A stretch of 51,584 nt of DNA from Nitrospirota bacterium. Lineage in GTDB: Bacteria > Nitrospirota > Thermodesulfovibrionia > UBA6902. The position numbers and the translations under genes are program-made. Shown piece by piece: positions 15,700 through 24,098 of this stretch (positions within the stretch are counted from its first letter, which is position 1; the number at the start of each line of letters is the position of its first letter). A model generated the notes under the pieces. The model saw only the letters and a program-made list of their open reading frames with translations. It ran no database searches and had not been told where the DNA came from. The stretch covers positions 1 through 51,584 of the forward strand of contig JACQZE010000004.1 of assembly GCA_016207885.1 (NCBI GenBank), in the 5' to 3' direction.

Positions 15700-18141
15700 A
15701 TGAATCTTGCTTCTTTTCAGAGACCCAGCCAATATATAGGCAATGAGATTAATATCATCCGCAAAGAGGCCGGCCTTAAGGTTGCCCTGTGCTTTCCTGA
15801 CACATATGAAATAGGGATGTCCCATCTGGGGCTGAAGATACTCTACTCAATAATAAACAGCATCCCTGATGCTTCTGCCGAAAGAGTCTTTGCCCCGTGG
15901 ACAGACCTTGAGGCGCACATGAGGAAAGAGTCCATTCCGCTCACCTCTCTGGAATTCGGGCGGCCGCTTAAAGATTTCAGCATTATCGGCTTTACGCTTC
16001 AGTATGAACTCTCTTATACGAATATCCTGAACATGCTTGACCTTGGAGGGATTCCTATCCGTTCTGAAGACAGAAACGACAGCTACCCTCTTGTGATTGC
16101 AGGCGGGCCATGTGCTATGAACCCGCTGCCGTTGGTGCCGTTCATTGACGCCTTTGTAATAGGTGACGGAGAAGAGGCTATCCTTGAGATCATCGAGGCA
16201 TGCTCAAATATAAAAAACAAAACCGGACAGCTTGCCGCACTCTCAAAGATCGAGGGGATATATGTGCCTTCTCTTCATGATACCCAAAAGGACAGGATCA
16301 GGAAACGGATTGTTGAGAATCTTGATGATGCGCCGTTCCCTGACGCCCCGCTTGTGCCTTATGCCGCACCTGTGCATGACAGGATAGCTATCGAGATCTC
16401 GAGGGGATGCACAAAGGGATGCAGGTTCTGCCAGGCAGGCATGATCTACAGGCCTCTTCGCGAAAGGTCAAAGGAGAATCTCCTCTCCATTGCGCTGAAC
16501 TCACTCACAAAGACCGGGCATGAGGAGTTATCTTTCTCATCATTGAGCACAGGCGATTACAGCAGTCTTCTGCCGCTGATAAAGTCTATCAACAGCGCCT
16601 GTTCAGGTTCACATGTCGCTGTCGCCCTTCCGTCTCTCAGAGTAGGCGCTATAACACGTGAGCTTCTAAAAGAAGTAAATAATGTCAGGAAGACCGGATT
16701 CACCATGGCGCCTGAGGCAGGGACCAAAAGGCTGCGCGACATCATCAACAAGGACTTCACGGAAGAAGAGTATAACGAGACGCTCGAGATACTCTTTTCC
16801 GAAGGATGGCAAAGTATCAAGCTCTATTTCATGATCGGCCTTCCTACAGAGACGCGCGCTGATTTGGACGGAATAATAGATATGGCAAAGACAGCCCTGA
16901 CAAAGGGCAGAAAGATCACAGGAAAACGGGTGAATATCAATGTCGGCATATCCGCATTCGTGCCGAAACCGCACACGCCATTTCAGTGGCATGGACAAAG
17001 CCCTTCTGTTGAACTTCGCGCTAAACAGGATATGCTGAGAAATGTGCTGAGGAAGAGGGGCATGAACTACAAAGGCCAGCATGTTGAAGTAACGCTTTTA
17101 GAGTCTGTCTTTGCAAGGGGTGATGCTCAGAGCGCGATCCTTCTGGAGGATGCGTGGAGGTCAGGATGCCGCTTTGACGGCTGGTCAGAGATGTTCGACT
17201 ATAACAAATGGACAAAGGCAGCGGAAAAGTCAGGCATGAACCTTGAGAGCTATGCCTGCAGGACATTCGATCTTGATAAGAGACTGCCATGGGAATTCAT
17301 AGATACAGGAGTGACCACGGACTTCCTGAGGTCTGAATATAACAAAGCGCTTCAGGGCATCGTGACCCCTGACTGCACCGATGTATGCACAGGATGCGGG
17401 CTCAAGTGCGCAAGCAGAAAGAATATAACGGAATGCAGTCCCGCTCAAACAGATATGCTTCCTATGACTCAAAGCATCAACAAGAACCTGCCGCCGTCAA
17501 AGATACGGGCCAGATATTCAAAGACCGGGGTGATGCGTTACCTTTCTCACAGTGAGGTCATGACCGCTATCCTCAGGGCTGCAAGAAGGGCAAGGCTGCC
17601 TGTCGGTTATTCATCAGGTTTTCACCCGCACCCGAAGCTATCATTCGGGCCCGCGCTATCGGCAGGGGTTGAGGGGCTAAGCGAGTATTTTGATATAGAA
17701 CTGTCAAATATAATGAATCATACAGATTTCCTGAACCGGATTAACCTTGAACTGCCTGAGGGGTTAAAAGTGTTAACTGCTGAGATGATACCTTTAAAGG
17801 CCAGAGCGCTGGATGATTTCATATGCCGTTACAGATATGAGATACTTATTGACAATGATGCTGAAAAACATATAAATTCCTTTATGCAGTCTGCTTCAGT
17901 TTCCGTGTCAAGAGAGAAAGGCGATGTGGATATAAGGCCTTTGGTTGAGAAAGCAGAAGTAAATAACGGGAAGCTCTACCTAACTCTTAGAGATGATGGT
18001 AGAATAAAAGTCAGGCTATGGGAGATATTAAAAGGCTTGCTCTGTAAGCCGGCTGAGGAATTATACGCGCTGACGATAAGCCGAACCAATGTTTACGGCC
18101 TTGAAAGCGGTGAATGGACAGAACCTTTAAAGGATCAATAA
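15700..18141 (+). CDS. Radical SAM protein, TIGR03960 type, fused to a DUF2344 (TIGR03936) domain
   Basis: 813 residues. The N-terminal ~200 residues look like a cobalamin-binding-type domain (CFPDTYEIGMSHLG start, GGPCAMNPLP). The radical SAM cluster motif is CTKGCRFC (C237, C241, C244). A second cysteine cluster, DVCTGCGLKCAS, comes at about residue 565-575, and the last ~200 residues (RARYSKTGVMRYLSHSEVM onward) are a DUF2344 domain. In many bacteria the two halves are encoded next to RNase G and the rplU-rpmA genes. The chemistry is not established. Here rng follows after one base, so they are co-expressed. A -10 TATAAT is at 15658-15663. Confidence 0.88.
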   Translation: MNLASFQRPSQYIGNEINIIRKEAGLKVALCFPDTYEIGMSHLGLKILYSIINSIPDASAERVFAPWTDLEAHMRKESIPLTSLEFGRPLKDFSIIGFTLQYELSYTNILNMLDLGGIPIRSEDRNDSYPLVIAGGPCAMNPLPLVPFIDAFVIGDGEEAILEIIEACSNIKNKTGQLAALSKIEGIYVPSLHDTQKDRIRKRIVENLDDAPFPDAPLVPYAAPVHDRIAIEISRGCTKGCRFCQAGMIYRPLRERSKENLLSIALNSLTKTGHEELSFSSLSTGDYSSLLPLIKSINSACSGSHVAVALPSLRVGAITRELLKEVNNVRKTGFTMAPEAGTKRLRDIINKDFTEEEYNETLEILFSEGWQSIKLYFMIGLPTETRADLDGIIDMAKTALTKGRKITGKRVNINVGISAFVPKPHTPFQWHGQSPSVELRAKQDMLRNVLRKRGMNYKGQHVEVTLLESVFARGDAQSAILLEDAWRSGCRFDGWSEMFDYNKWTKAAEKSGMNLESYACRTFDLDKRLPWEFIDTGVTTDFLRSEYNKALQGIVTPDCTDVCTGCGLKCASRKNITECSPAQTDMLPMTQSINKNLPPSKIRARYSKTGVMRYLSHSEVMTAILRAARRARLPVGYSSGFHPHPKLSFGPALSAGVEGLSEYFDIELSNIMNHTDFLNRINLELPEGLKVLTAEMIPLKARALDDFICRYRYEILIDNDAEKHINSFMQSASVSVSREKGDVDIRPLVEKAEVNNGKLYLTLRDDGRIKVRLWEILKGLLCKPAEELYALTISRTNVYGLESGEWTEPLKDQ

Positions 18142-18142
18142 T

Positions 18143-19624
18143 ATGCCCGGAAAGATAATAATGAACGTAACTCCTGAAGAGACCCGCGTAGGCCTTCTGG
18201 AGTCTGACAACCAGCTGCTCGAACTCTATATCGAGAGAAAGAAAGACGCCAGCCTGGTCGGCAATGTATATAAAGGAAAGATCGTAAAGATACTTCCGGG
18301 GATGCAGTCGGCTTTCGTTGATATAGGCCTTGAGAAAGCGGCGTTCCTTCATGCTGCTGACGTTTACTCATCTTATGACAACTCGATCTTCAGTGAAGAC
18401 CTTGATGAGCCGATACCTGTCAACCTTCCTATTGAGGACATGCTTCAGGAAGGGCAGGATCTCTTTGTCCAAGTCTCAAAAGACCTTATAGGGACGAAAG
18501 GCGCGAGAGTCACTTCTTATATCACGCTGCCCGGGAGGCACCTCGTATTGATGCCGGGCGTCGAGCACATCGGCATCTCTCGAAGGATAGTCAATGAAGA
18601 AGAGAGGGAAAGGCTGATGCAGATAATCACCAGGCTCAAGCCTGAAAACTTCGGCTTCATAGTAAGGACTGCGAGCGAAGGATGCACGGAAGAAGACATT
18701 GAAAAGGACATAGCCTTTCTTATGCTTCTGTGGAAGAACATCCAGAGCAAGATGGGCAACCCTGATGCGTCCCGCCTTATCTACAGCGACCTGGACCTGG
18801 GGCTGAGAAGCGTAAGAGACCTCCTCGGCCTCGAAGTCGACCAGCTTATCATCGACTCTGAAGAAGAGTATGACAAGATAGTTGATTTCATTAAAAATTA
18901 TTTCCCGAAATTAATCGGCAATGTGCATCTTTACGAAGGCCCTGAACCTATATTTGACGCCTATGGCATAGAGCTTGAGATCCCGAAGGCGCTGGGAAGG
19001 CGCGTATGGCTCAAGTCCGGAGGATACATAGTTATCGACCAGACCGAGGCGTTGATATCAATTGATGTCAATACCGGAAAGTATGTCGGCAAGGCTTCGC
19101 TTGAAGATACGGTACTCAAGACCAACCTCGAGGCTGTAAAAGAGATCGCGTATCAGATAAGGCTAAGGAATCTTGGCGGCATAATAATCATTGATTTTAT
19201 TGACATGGAAAAAGATGAGAACAAAGAGAAGCTCTTCAACGTCTTTCAGGAAGCTGTGAACAAAGACAGGGCAAAATGCACTGTACTGCAGGTGTCGGAA
19301 TTCGGGCTTATCGAGATGACAAGAAAGAGGGTAAGGGAGAGCCTCGGCCGTGTGCTGGCGCAGACATGCTCCTATTGTGAAGGCAAAGGATTCGTGAAAT
19401 CTCCCACCACCGTCTGCTACGAGATATTCAGGGAGATCAGAAAGATAGGTTCGACAAAACGAAACGGTAAGGTCGTGATCACTGCCCACCCTCTTGTTGT
19501 GGATCTTATATATGAAGAAGAGAGAGAGGGGATCGAGAACATAGAAAAAGAGAACAATCTCAAGATCATAGTCAAAGCCGACAAGAATTATCACCAGGAA
19601 TACTACGAACTGGTGATAATGTGA
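18143..19624 (+). CDS. rng: Ribonuclease G/E family endoribonuclease
   Basis: 493 residues, the length of RNase G, lacking the long RNase E tail. An S1 RNA-binding domain spans about 38-125 (SLVGNVYKGKIVKILPGMQSAFVDIG). The DNase I-like catalytic part has the metal-binding aspartates D308 (ISIDVNTGKYVG) and D351 (IIIIDFIDM). The zinc-link CSYC (C409, C412) for dimer pairing is present. It processes rRNA and decays mRNA from 5'-monophosphate ends. It starts one base after the radical SAM gene. No rplU or rpmA gene follows, unlike in many relatives. Confidence 0.93.
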   Translation: MPGKIIMNVTPEETRVGLLESDNQLLELYIERKKDASLVGNVYKGKIVKILPGMQSAFVDIGLEKAAFLHAADVYSSYDNSIFSEDLDEPIPVNLPIEDMLQEGQDLFVQVSKDLIGTKGARVTSYITLPGRHLVLMPGVEHIGISRRIVNEEERERLMQIITRLKPENFGFIVRTASEGCTEEDIEKDIAFLMLLWKNIQSKMGNPDASRLIYSDLDLGLRSVRDLLGLEVDQLIIDSEEEYDKIVDFIKNYFPKLIGNVHLYEGPEPIFDAYGIELEIPKALGRRVWLKSGGYIVIDQTEALISIDVNTGKYVGKASLEDTVLKTNLEAVKEIAYQIRLRNLGGIIIIDFIDMEKDENKEKLFNVFQEAVNKDRAKCTVLQVSEFGLIEMTRKRVRESLGRVLAQTCSYCEGKGFVKSPTTVCYEIFREIRKIGSTKRNGKVVITAHPLVVDLIYEEEREGIENIEKENNLKIIVKADKNYHQEYYELVIM

Positions 19625-19703
19625 AGGCTTTGGCAAATCCCCGGCTGAACCTGTCATAATATAAACACATCCTGCCTTAAGGAATTGTTGCGGATACCGT
19701 CAG

Positions 19704-20552
19704 ATGAAGACCAGTGAGAAGCTCAACAGATTAAAGAAGAACCTGAAAAAGATGGATCGGGCCATCATAGCCTTTTCAGGCGGTGTTGACAGCACATTCC
19801 TGCTCAAGGCAGCCTCTGTCTCCGGGCTTAAAGAGATACTTGCGGTGACCGCGGTCTCCCAAAGCCTTCCTGAAGAAGAGCTCTCTTTCGCAAAAGAGAT
19901 CACCGCTGAATTAAATATCCCTCACAGGATCATCACATCAGATGAGATGAAGGATGAAAATTACTCAAATAACCCGCCCGACAGGTGCTATTACTGCAAA
20001 AAAGAGCTCTTCACAAAGCTGAAAGAGATAGCGTCTGAAGAAGGATTTTCTCACATCCTTGACGGCAGCAATGCCGATGATATGAAAGACTGGCGGCCAG
20101 GAAGGCGCGCGGCAGAGGAACTGAATGTAATAAGTCCGTTACTGGAAGCCGGCCTGAGCAAAAACGAGATAAGGGAGCTATCAAAGGCTTTTGGCCTCAG
20201 GACATGGGACAAACCATCATCTCCCTGCCTTTCATCACGCTTCCCATATGGACAGAAGATCACCTCTGAAGCGCTCGAGCGGGTCGGCCATGCTGAAGCT
20301 TATTTAAAAACATTTAACCTGAAAGATCTGAGGGTGAGAGACCATGGCGATATAGCCAGGATAGAGGTTCTTCCTGATGAATTCCATATACTCTTTGATG
20401 CGTCTGTCAGAAAAAAGATCACCGCATACCTCAAGGCACTGGGTTATAAATATATTACACTCGATCTCCGCGGTTTCAGCAGCGGAGGATTCAATGAACA
20501 TTTAAAGATAGAGGGAACAGGGAATAAGGGGCAGGGTTCAGGAAAGAAATGA
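19704..20552 (+). CDS. larE: LarE-family ATP-dependent sulfur transferase
   Basis: 282 residues. The PP-loop SGGVDST is at 25-31. C175 in PSSPCLSSRFPYG matches the position of the sacrificial cysteine of Lactobacillus LarE. Additional C95 and C98 (RCYYC) give a three-cysteine set like that of LarE homologues that use an iron-sulfur cluster instead of giving up their own sulfur. LarE adds sulfur to the pyridinium dicarboxylate precursor of the nickel-pincer cofactor. Its stop overlaps the glcF-like start (ATGA). No larA, larB or larC is in the window. The last ~15 residues are a low-complexity Gly/Lys tail. Confidence 0.87.
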   Translation: MKTSEKLNRLKKNLKKMDRAIIAFSGGVDSTFLLKAASVSGLKEILAVTAVSQSLPEEELSFAKEITAELNIPHRIITSDEMKDENYSNNPPDRCYYCKKELFTKLKEIASEEGFSHILDGSNADDMKDWRPGRRAAEELNVISPLLEAGLSKNEIRELSKAFGLRTWDKPSSPCLSSRFPYGQKITSEALERVGHAEAYLKTFNLKDLRVRDHGDIARIEVLPDEFHILFDASVRKKITAYLKALGYKYITLDLRGFSSGGFNEHLKIEGTGNKGQGSGKK

Positions 20553-21730
20553 ATGACGCAAAATACTGCAGCGAGCTCTCCAGGTGCGTAAAATGCGGCA
20601 CGTGCAAATCACTCTGCCCTACCTACATGACATCCCTGAATGAATCCATGGGCGCAAGGGGCAGGGTCGCTATGCTCGAAGCGTTGTGTAAAGAAGGGCT
20701 TGCCCCGAGCAAAGTGCTGGCCGACAGGATATTCAACTGCATACTCTGCGGCGCATGCAAGGGCCTTTGCCCGTTAGGCATCAATATCCCTGAGATGATA
20801 TATCATGGAAGGGCACTTCTTAAGGATTCATACCGTAATAAAAACCTGCTGAACAAAGCCCTGCAATATTCAGCTTCAGGCATGGACACCACTTTTTCTC
20901 TTTTAAGCGTCCTTCAAAAGATACTGTACCGTCCGCTCTACAGGTCAGGAAAGCTGCGCTATATGCCTGCCGTTACTTCTCATCCATTCAAAAACGGCAT
21001 ACAGGTCTATAAAAATACAAAAAAGATCGGAAGGATAGCGATATTCACAGGCTGCCAGATCAATTATTTATACCCCCATATCGGGGAAGCGCTTGTAAAC
21101 ATCCTCCTCACAAAGAGATACGAGGTCATAGTATTTAAGGGCGAAGTATGCTGCGGCGCGCCTATGAGAGGCGCCGGGCTTGAGGATGAGGCAAAGGCGG
21201 CGGCAAGAAAGAACATTAATACCTTTAAGATGACAAGGGCTGAAGCCGTGATCAGCATGTGCCCTACATGTACAAATACCATCAGGTCAGAATACCCTGA
21301 GCTTACAGGCGACACGATTACAAACATAATGGATGTGAACGAGTTTTTTATAAAAAACAATATAACTCAGGGGCTGGAACTGCCGCGCGAAGTTGTAACT
21401 TACCATGACCCATGCCATGCACGGTACGGAATGAAGATGACAAGAGAACCGAGGGAGATACTCAAAAGCATTAAAGGTGTTGAGTTCGTAGAGATGAAGA
21501 ATGCAGATGAGTGCTGCGGGTTCGGGGGTTTCTTCAGCATGAATTACAAAGACCTTTCGAGGGCTATAGGAAGAAAGAAGTTTGAGAACATAAACAACAC
21601 CCATGCCGGTACGGTAGTAACATCATGCCCGGGCTGTGTCATGCAGCTTGAGGATATAAAGAGAGAGACAGGCAGCGATGTAAAGATCAAACACATCGTT
21701 GAAGTAGTTGATGATGCGATGCACGGCTGA
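20549..21730 (+). CDS. GlcF/LutA-like iron-sulfur oxidoreductase subunit
   Basis: 393 residues. Two ferredoxin-type 4Fe-4S motifs are present: CVKCGTCKSLCP (C13, C16, C19, C23) and CILCGACKGLCP (C64, C67, C70, C74). Two CCG domains follow, GEVCCGAPMRGAG and ADECCGFGGFFS, as in GlcF and heterodisulfide reductase HdrD-like proteins. It would pass electrons from a flavoprotein such as a glycolate or D-lactate dehydrogenase (GlcD type) to the membrane, but no such partner is in the window. Co-translation with larE suggests a link to lactate or 2-hydroxy-acid use. Confidence 0.85.
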   Translation: MNDAKYCSELSRCVKCGTCKSLCPTYMTSLNESMGARGRVAMLEALCKEGLAPSKVLADRIFNCILCGACKGLCPLGINIPEMIYHGRALLKDSYRNKNLLNKALQYSASGMDTTFSLLSVLQKILYRPLYRSGKLRYMPAVTSHPFKNGIQVYKNTKKIGRIAIFTGCQINYLYPHIGEALVNILLTKRYEVIVFKGEVCCGAPMRGAGLEDEAKAAARKNINTFKMTRAEAVISMCPTCTNTIRSEYPELTGDTITNIMDVNEFFIKNNITQGLELPREVVTYHDPCHARYGMKMTREPREILKSIKGVEFVEMKNADECCGFGGFFSMNYKDLSRAIGRKKFENINNTHAGTVVTSCPGCVMQLEDIKRETGSDVKIKHIVEVVDDAMHG

Positions 21731-21760
21731 AAATCCTCACCCGGCACTATTTACTCAAAA

Positions 21761-21943
21761 TCACGCCAGACAATCTTCTTTCCACAGGCAATCAGTCTGA
21801 GGACACCCGATCGACGCATCAGTCCTGAAACAATCAGAGTTGCCTTCTGCCTTTTGTATGGAACGAATAAGCTCGTCTTTCTTCTTGTTTAAATCTTTTA
21901 CGCCGTTCTTCTTTGCGATCTTCCTGATATCCTTCAGGTTCAT
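21761..21943 (-). CDS. Small protein with a Rho N-terminal/SAP-like motif
   Basis: About 60 residues. The first half (MNLKDIRKIAKKNGVKDLNKKKDELIRSI) resembles the Rho-N/SAP helix-extended-loop-helix. The C-terminal half has four cysteines ending in CPQTDCLWKEDCLA. Similar small proteins occur in several anaerobic bacterial lineages without a known role; nucleic-acid binding and metal binding are plausible. I choose ATG 21943, with GGGGG at good spacing and the usual family start; the frame also allows 21955. It lies 31 bases downstream of hsp20 and is likely co-transcribed. Confidence 0.7.
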   Translation of the reverse strand: MNLKDIRKIAKKNGVKDLNKKKDELIRSIQKAEGNSDCFRTDASIGCPQTDCLWKEDCLA

Positions 21944-21974
21944 TTCATCCCCCATAATGTCCGTTCATATCTAT

Positions 21975-22466
21975 TTATTCGATATCTAACTTCTTTTCCT
22001 TCTTTTTTGCCTCTTCAGTCTTCGGGATAGTGATCTTCAGCACGCCGTCTTTAAAGGATGCCTTGGCCTTATCGGCCTGTATCTCCGCAGGGAGTGTAAA
22101 AGAACGGGAGAATGATCCGCATGAGCTTTCATATCTGTAATAATCCTTCTTCTCGGTCTTCTCCTCTCTCTTCTTCTCGCCGGAGATCGTGACAGACCTG
22201 TTCGTCAGGTTTACATCTATATCCTTCTTGTCCATGCCCGGAAGCTCTGCCTTTAATACGATATTGCCGTTCTCTTCATAGATGTCCACCGAGGGCGACA
22301 ACTCTCCCTTCTCAAAAATGCCTGGAAATCCAGGAATCAAATGCCGCCCGAAAGGCCTTCTGTATAAGTCCTCAAAAAGCTCCTCCATCCTCTCAAGAGG
22401 TGAAAGCCAGTGTGCCGGGCGCTGTATCTGAAGCTCTCCTTTTTCAGCCTTCTTCTCCTTTGCCAT
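21975..22466 (-). CDS. Hsp20/alpha-crystallin small heat-shock protein
   Basis: 163 residues. The alpha-crystallin domain spans about 55-150: it opens SPSVDIYEENGNIVLKAELPG, continues with DIDVNLTNRSVTISGEKK, and ends FKDGVLKITIPK. The tail is lysine and glutamate rich. Class A small heat-shock proteins hold unfolding proteins for DnaK or HtpG. AAGGAGGG lies about six bases before the ATG. The upstream promoter carries an inverted repeat that could be an operator. Confidence 0.92.
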   Translation of the reverse strand: MAKEKKAEKGELQIQRPAHWLSPLERMEELFEDLYRRPFGRHLIPGFPGIFEKGELSPSVDIYEENGNIVLKAELPGMDKKDIDVNLTNRSVTISGEKKREEKTEKKDYYRYESSCGSFSRSFTLPAEIQADKAKASFKDGVLKITIPKTEEAKKKEKKLDIE

Positions 22467-22521
22467 CTTTTCCCTCCTTAAATAATAATTAATCTTCCCA
22501 TAATGGAGTAATATTTCTTAC

Positions 22522-22551
22522 ACAATTATCAGGGAATTGTCAGGATGTCAA
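22522..22551 (-). promoter_or_regulatory. hsp20 promoter with overlapping inverted repeat
   Basis: The minus strand has TTGACA (22546-22551), 17 bases and TAATTG (22523-22528). The inverted repeat ACAATT-N7-AATTGT (22522-22540) covers the -10 and part of the spacer. It is neither CIRCE nor an obvious sigma-32 site, but its placement suits a repressor. Confidence 0.55.
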
Positions 22552-22603
22552 GTAATTTTTATCATAGATCTATAACTGAGTTTGATAACTGTGAAATGTC
22601 ATC

Positions 22604-22612
22604 TGCTATAAT
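22604..22612 (+). promoter_or_regulatory. Extended -10 promoter directly at the PilZ gene start
   Basis: TGCTATAAT ends five bases before the ATG at 22618. The predicted transcription start is the ATG itself or the next base, so the mRNA would be leaderless. No Shine-Dalgarno sequence is present. Confidence 0.6.
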
Positions 22613-22617
22613 ACGAC

Positions 22618-22950
22618 ATGGAAAAAAGGCGTTCTGAAAGAAAACAGGTACATATCAGGGTCAAGCTTACCGTTGGCGATAATAACTATGACGCTTTTAT
22701 AAATAATGTTTCATATGAAGGTATAGGCTTAAATATAATATTAGCCCCTGAAGAAAGGGTGGACGGCATTCTTCCCAATACAATACTCGGATTGAGATTT
22801 CATCCAGGCCCGGCAGTTGAAGTAACCCTGAAGTGCGATATCAAATGGGTGAATATATCTTCCGATAAAAGTGTCGGGATCATATACATGATAGGCTCTG
22901 AAATTTTAGACCCGCCTGCTGAATACAAACATTTCATAAAGAATTTATAG
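22618..22950 (+). CDS. PilZ-domain protein
   Basis: 110 residues, a stand-alone PilZ domain. The c-di-GMP-binding residues are visible: R4xxxR8 in RRSERK and the N30xSxxG35 motif in NNVSYEG. Such proteins are c-di-GMP receptors that adjust motility, secretion or polysaccharide synthesis; the target is not evident from the neighbours. The gene is single, divergent from hsp20, and appears to be transcribed from an extended -10 promoter without a leader. Confidence 0.82.
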   Translation: MEKRRSERKQVHIRVKLTVGDNNYDAFINNVSYEGIGLNIILAPEERVDGILPNTILGLRFHPGPAVEVTLKCDIKWVNISSDKSVGIIYMIGSEILDPPAEYKHFIKNL

Positions 22951-22992
22951 ATTGCTAAGAGGGGATTTATAATTCTCACCTTAGCAAGGGAA

Positions 22993-23012
22993 CCTGCCTG
23001 CCGGTAGGCGGG
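22993..23012. repeat. Hairpin-forming intergenic repeat
   Basis: CCTGCCT and AGGCGGG flank GCCGGT with one G-U pair. It lies between the converging PilZ and transporter genes and could act as a shared transcript end, though there is no T-run. Confidence 0.45.
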
Positions 23013-23030
23013 GACACAAAGGGGCCTCTT

Positions 23031-23693
23031 TTAATCCTTCTTACATCCACAACCGCACACGACGCTTTTTGCCTTTGCTTTTCCGAAAGCTTCCTTCCCT
23101 TCCAGATAACAGAGCCACGCTATCACGAACGTCCCGGCTGAATCTATCCAGCCGATATGTGTCAGCTCATAACCCGCGCTTGCGAGCAGAAGCACGACAG
23201 AGAGCCGCAGGCAGGCTCGGGTGCAGGCCGCGTCCGAGAGAATGGCATCCGAATTGAGCTGCTTCCCGACCTTTACCTTATAGTGTATCAACAGCCACAT
23301 CGCTGCAATGGATACCATTGAGACCACAATACCCCATAAGGCGGTATCCGGTTTATGCCCCTGAAAAAGATTGACAGCAGCGGTGATCGAGAGCCCGATG
23401 GTCAGGACATAAAATCCGGCTCCTGTTATCTTGAGCGCAGTCTGTTCAAAATGGTCAAGATTCTCTGTTCCGCTATTCCGGATCCTCCGCACCATGTGCC
23501 ATATGGCGATGCCCGAGACCACCTCGACAAATGAATCCACGCCGAACCCGAAGAGAGACATGCTCCCGTCCTCAATGCCGAATATGACGGAAACAACGCC
23601 TTCGATGATGTTATAAAAGATCGTAAAGAGCGCCAGCGCCGCTGCCGTGGAGTAAAGTTTGCTGTTCTGTTGTTGAGAATTGGAATTTATCAT
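23031..23693 (-). CDS. Cation transporter related to the CDF family, variant metal site
   Basis: 220 residues with about six membrane segments, lacking the cytoplasmic C-terminal domain of canonical cation diffusion facilitators. The first half-site reads GFGVDSFVEVVSG, giving DxxxE instead of the usual HxxxD or DxxxD. The second reads SDAACTRACLRLS, with cysteines where D or H is expected. The protein ends in a CGCGC motif followed by KKD. These changes suggest a soft metal or a different substrate. No regulator is adjacent. Confidence 0.72.
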   Translation of the reverse strand: MINSNSQQQNSKLYSTAAALALFTIFYNIIEGVVSVIFGIEDGSMSLFGFGVDSFVEVVSGIAIWHMVRRIRNSGTENLDHFEQTALKITGAGFYVLTIGLSITAAVNLFQGHKPDTALWGIVVSMVSIAAMWLLIHYKVKVGKQLNSDAILSDAACTRACLRLSVVLLLASAGYELTHIGWIDSAGTFVIAWLCYLEGKEAFGKAKAKSVVCGCGCKKD

Positions 23694-23802
23694 GGATGCT
23701 TCCCTCTATATAATAGATTATCGGGATCAAATTACCGTAGTTTCACTTTCCTCTCTGATTAATTCCTTATATAGCCATGAAAGGCCAGACCGTATCATCT
23801 GT

Positions 23803-23832
23803 TTGACTTTTTATTAAAAACACGCATACAAT
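23803..23832 (+). promoter_or_regulatory. Promoter of the vapBC pair
   Basis: TTGACT (23803-23808), 18 bases, TACAAT (23827-23832). The start would fall at about 23839. ATGCA and TGCAT half-sites lie around the ribosome binding site and could be the VapB operator. Confidence 0.55.
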
Positions 23833-23858
23833 TAATGCATATCAAGGAGGTGCATAAT

Positions 23859-24098
23859 ATGCGTGCGACATTAAACATACCCGACGACCTCGTTTCTGAA
23901 GTTCAGAAGCTGTCCGGCGAGAAGTCCAAGACAAAGGCGATAACAGCAGCCATGAAGGAATTTGTCCGGCAGAAGAAGATCAAAAAACTGATCGCGCTAA
24001 GAGGCAAAGTACAGATTGATTATGATTGGCAGAAGGAAGAAGAACTCGAGATGAAAGCGCAGAAAGAACGGGAGAAACTACATGGAAGAAAAAAATAA
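23859..24098 (+). CDS. vapB: VapB-type antitoxin
   Basis: About 79 residues. The N-terminal MRATLNIPDDLVSEVQKLSG and KSKTKAITAAMKEFVRQKK form a ribbon-helix-helix of the VapB/DUF2191 type. The C-terminal half (IDYDWQKEEELEMKAQKE) is the toxin-binding tail. AAGGAGG sits eight bases before ATG 23859, so I prefer it over a frame start at 23835. It overlaps vapC by 17 bases. Confidence 0.88.
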   Translation: MRATLNIPDDLVSEVQKLSGEKSKTKAITAAMKEFVRQKKIKKLIALRGKVQIDYDWQKEEELEMKAQKEREKLHGRKK

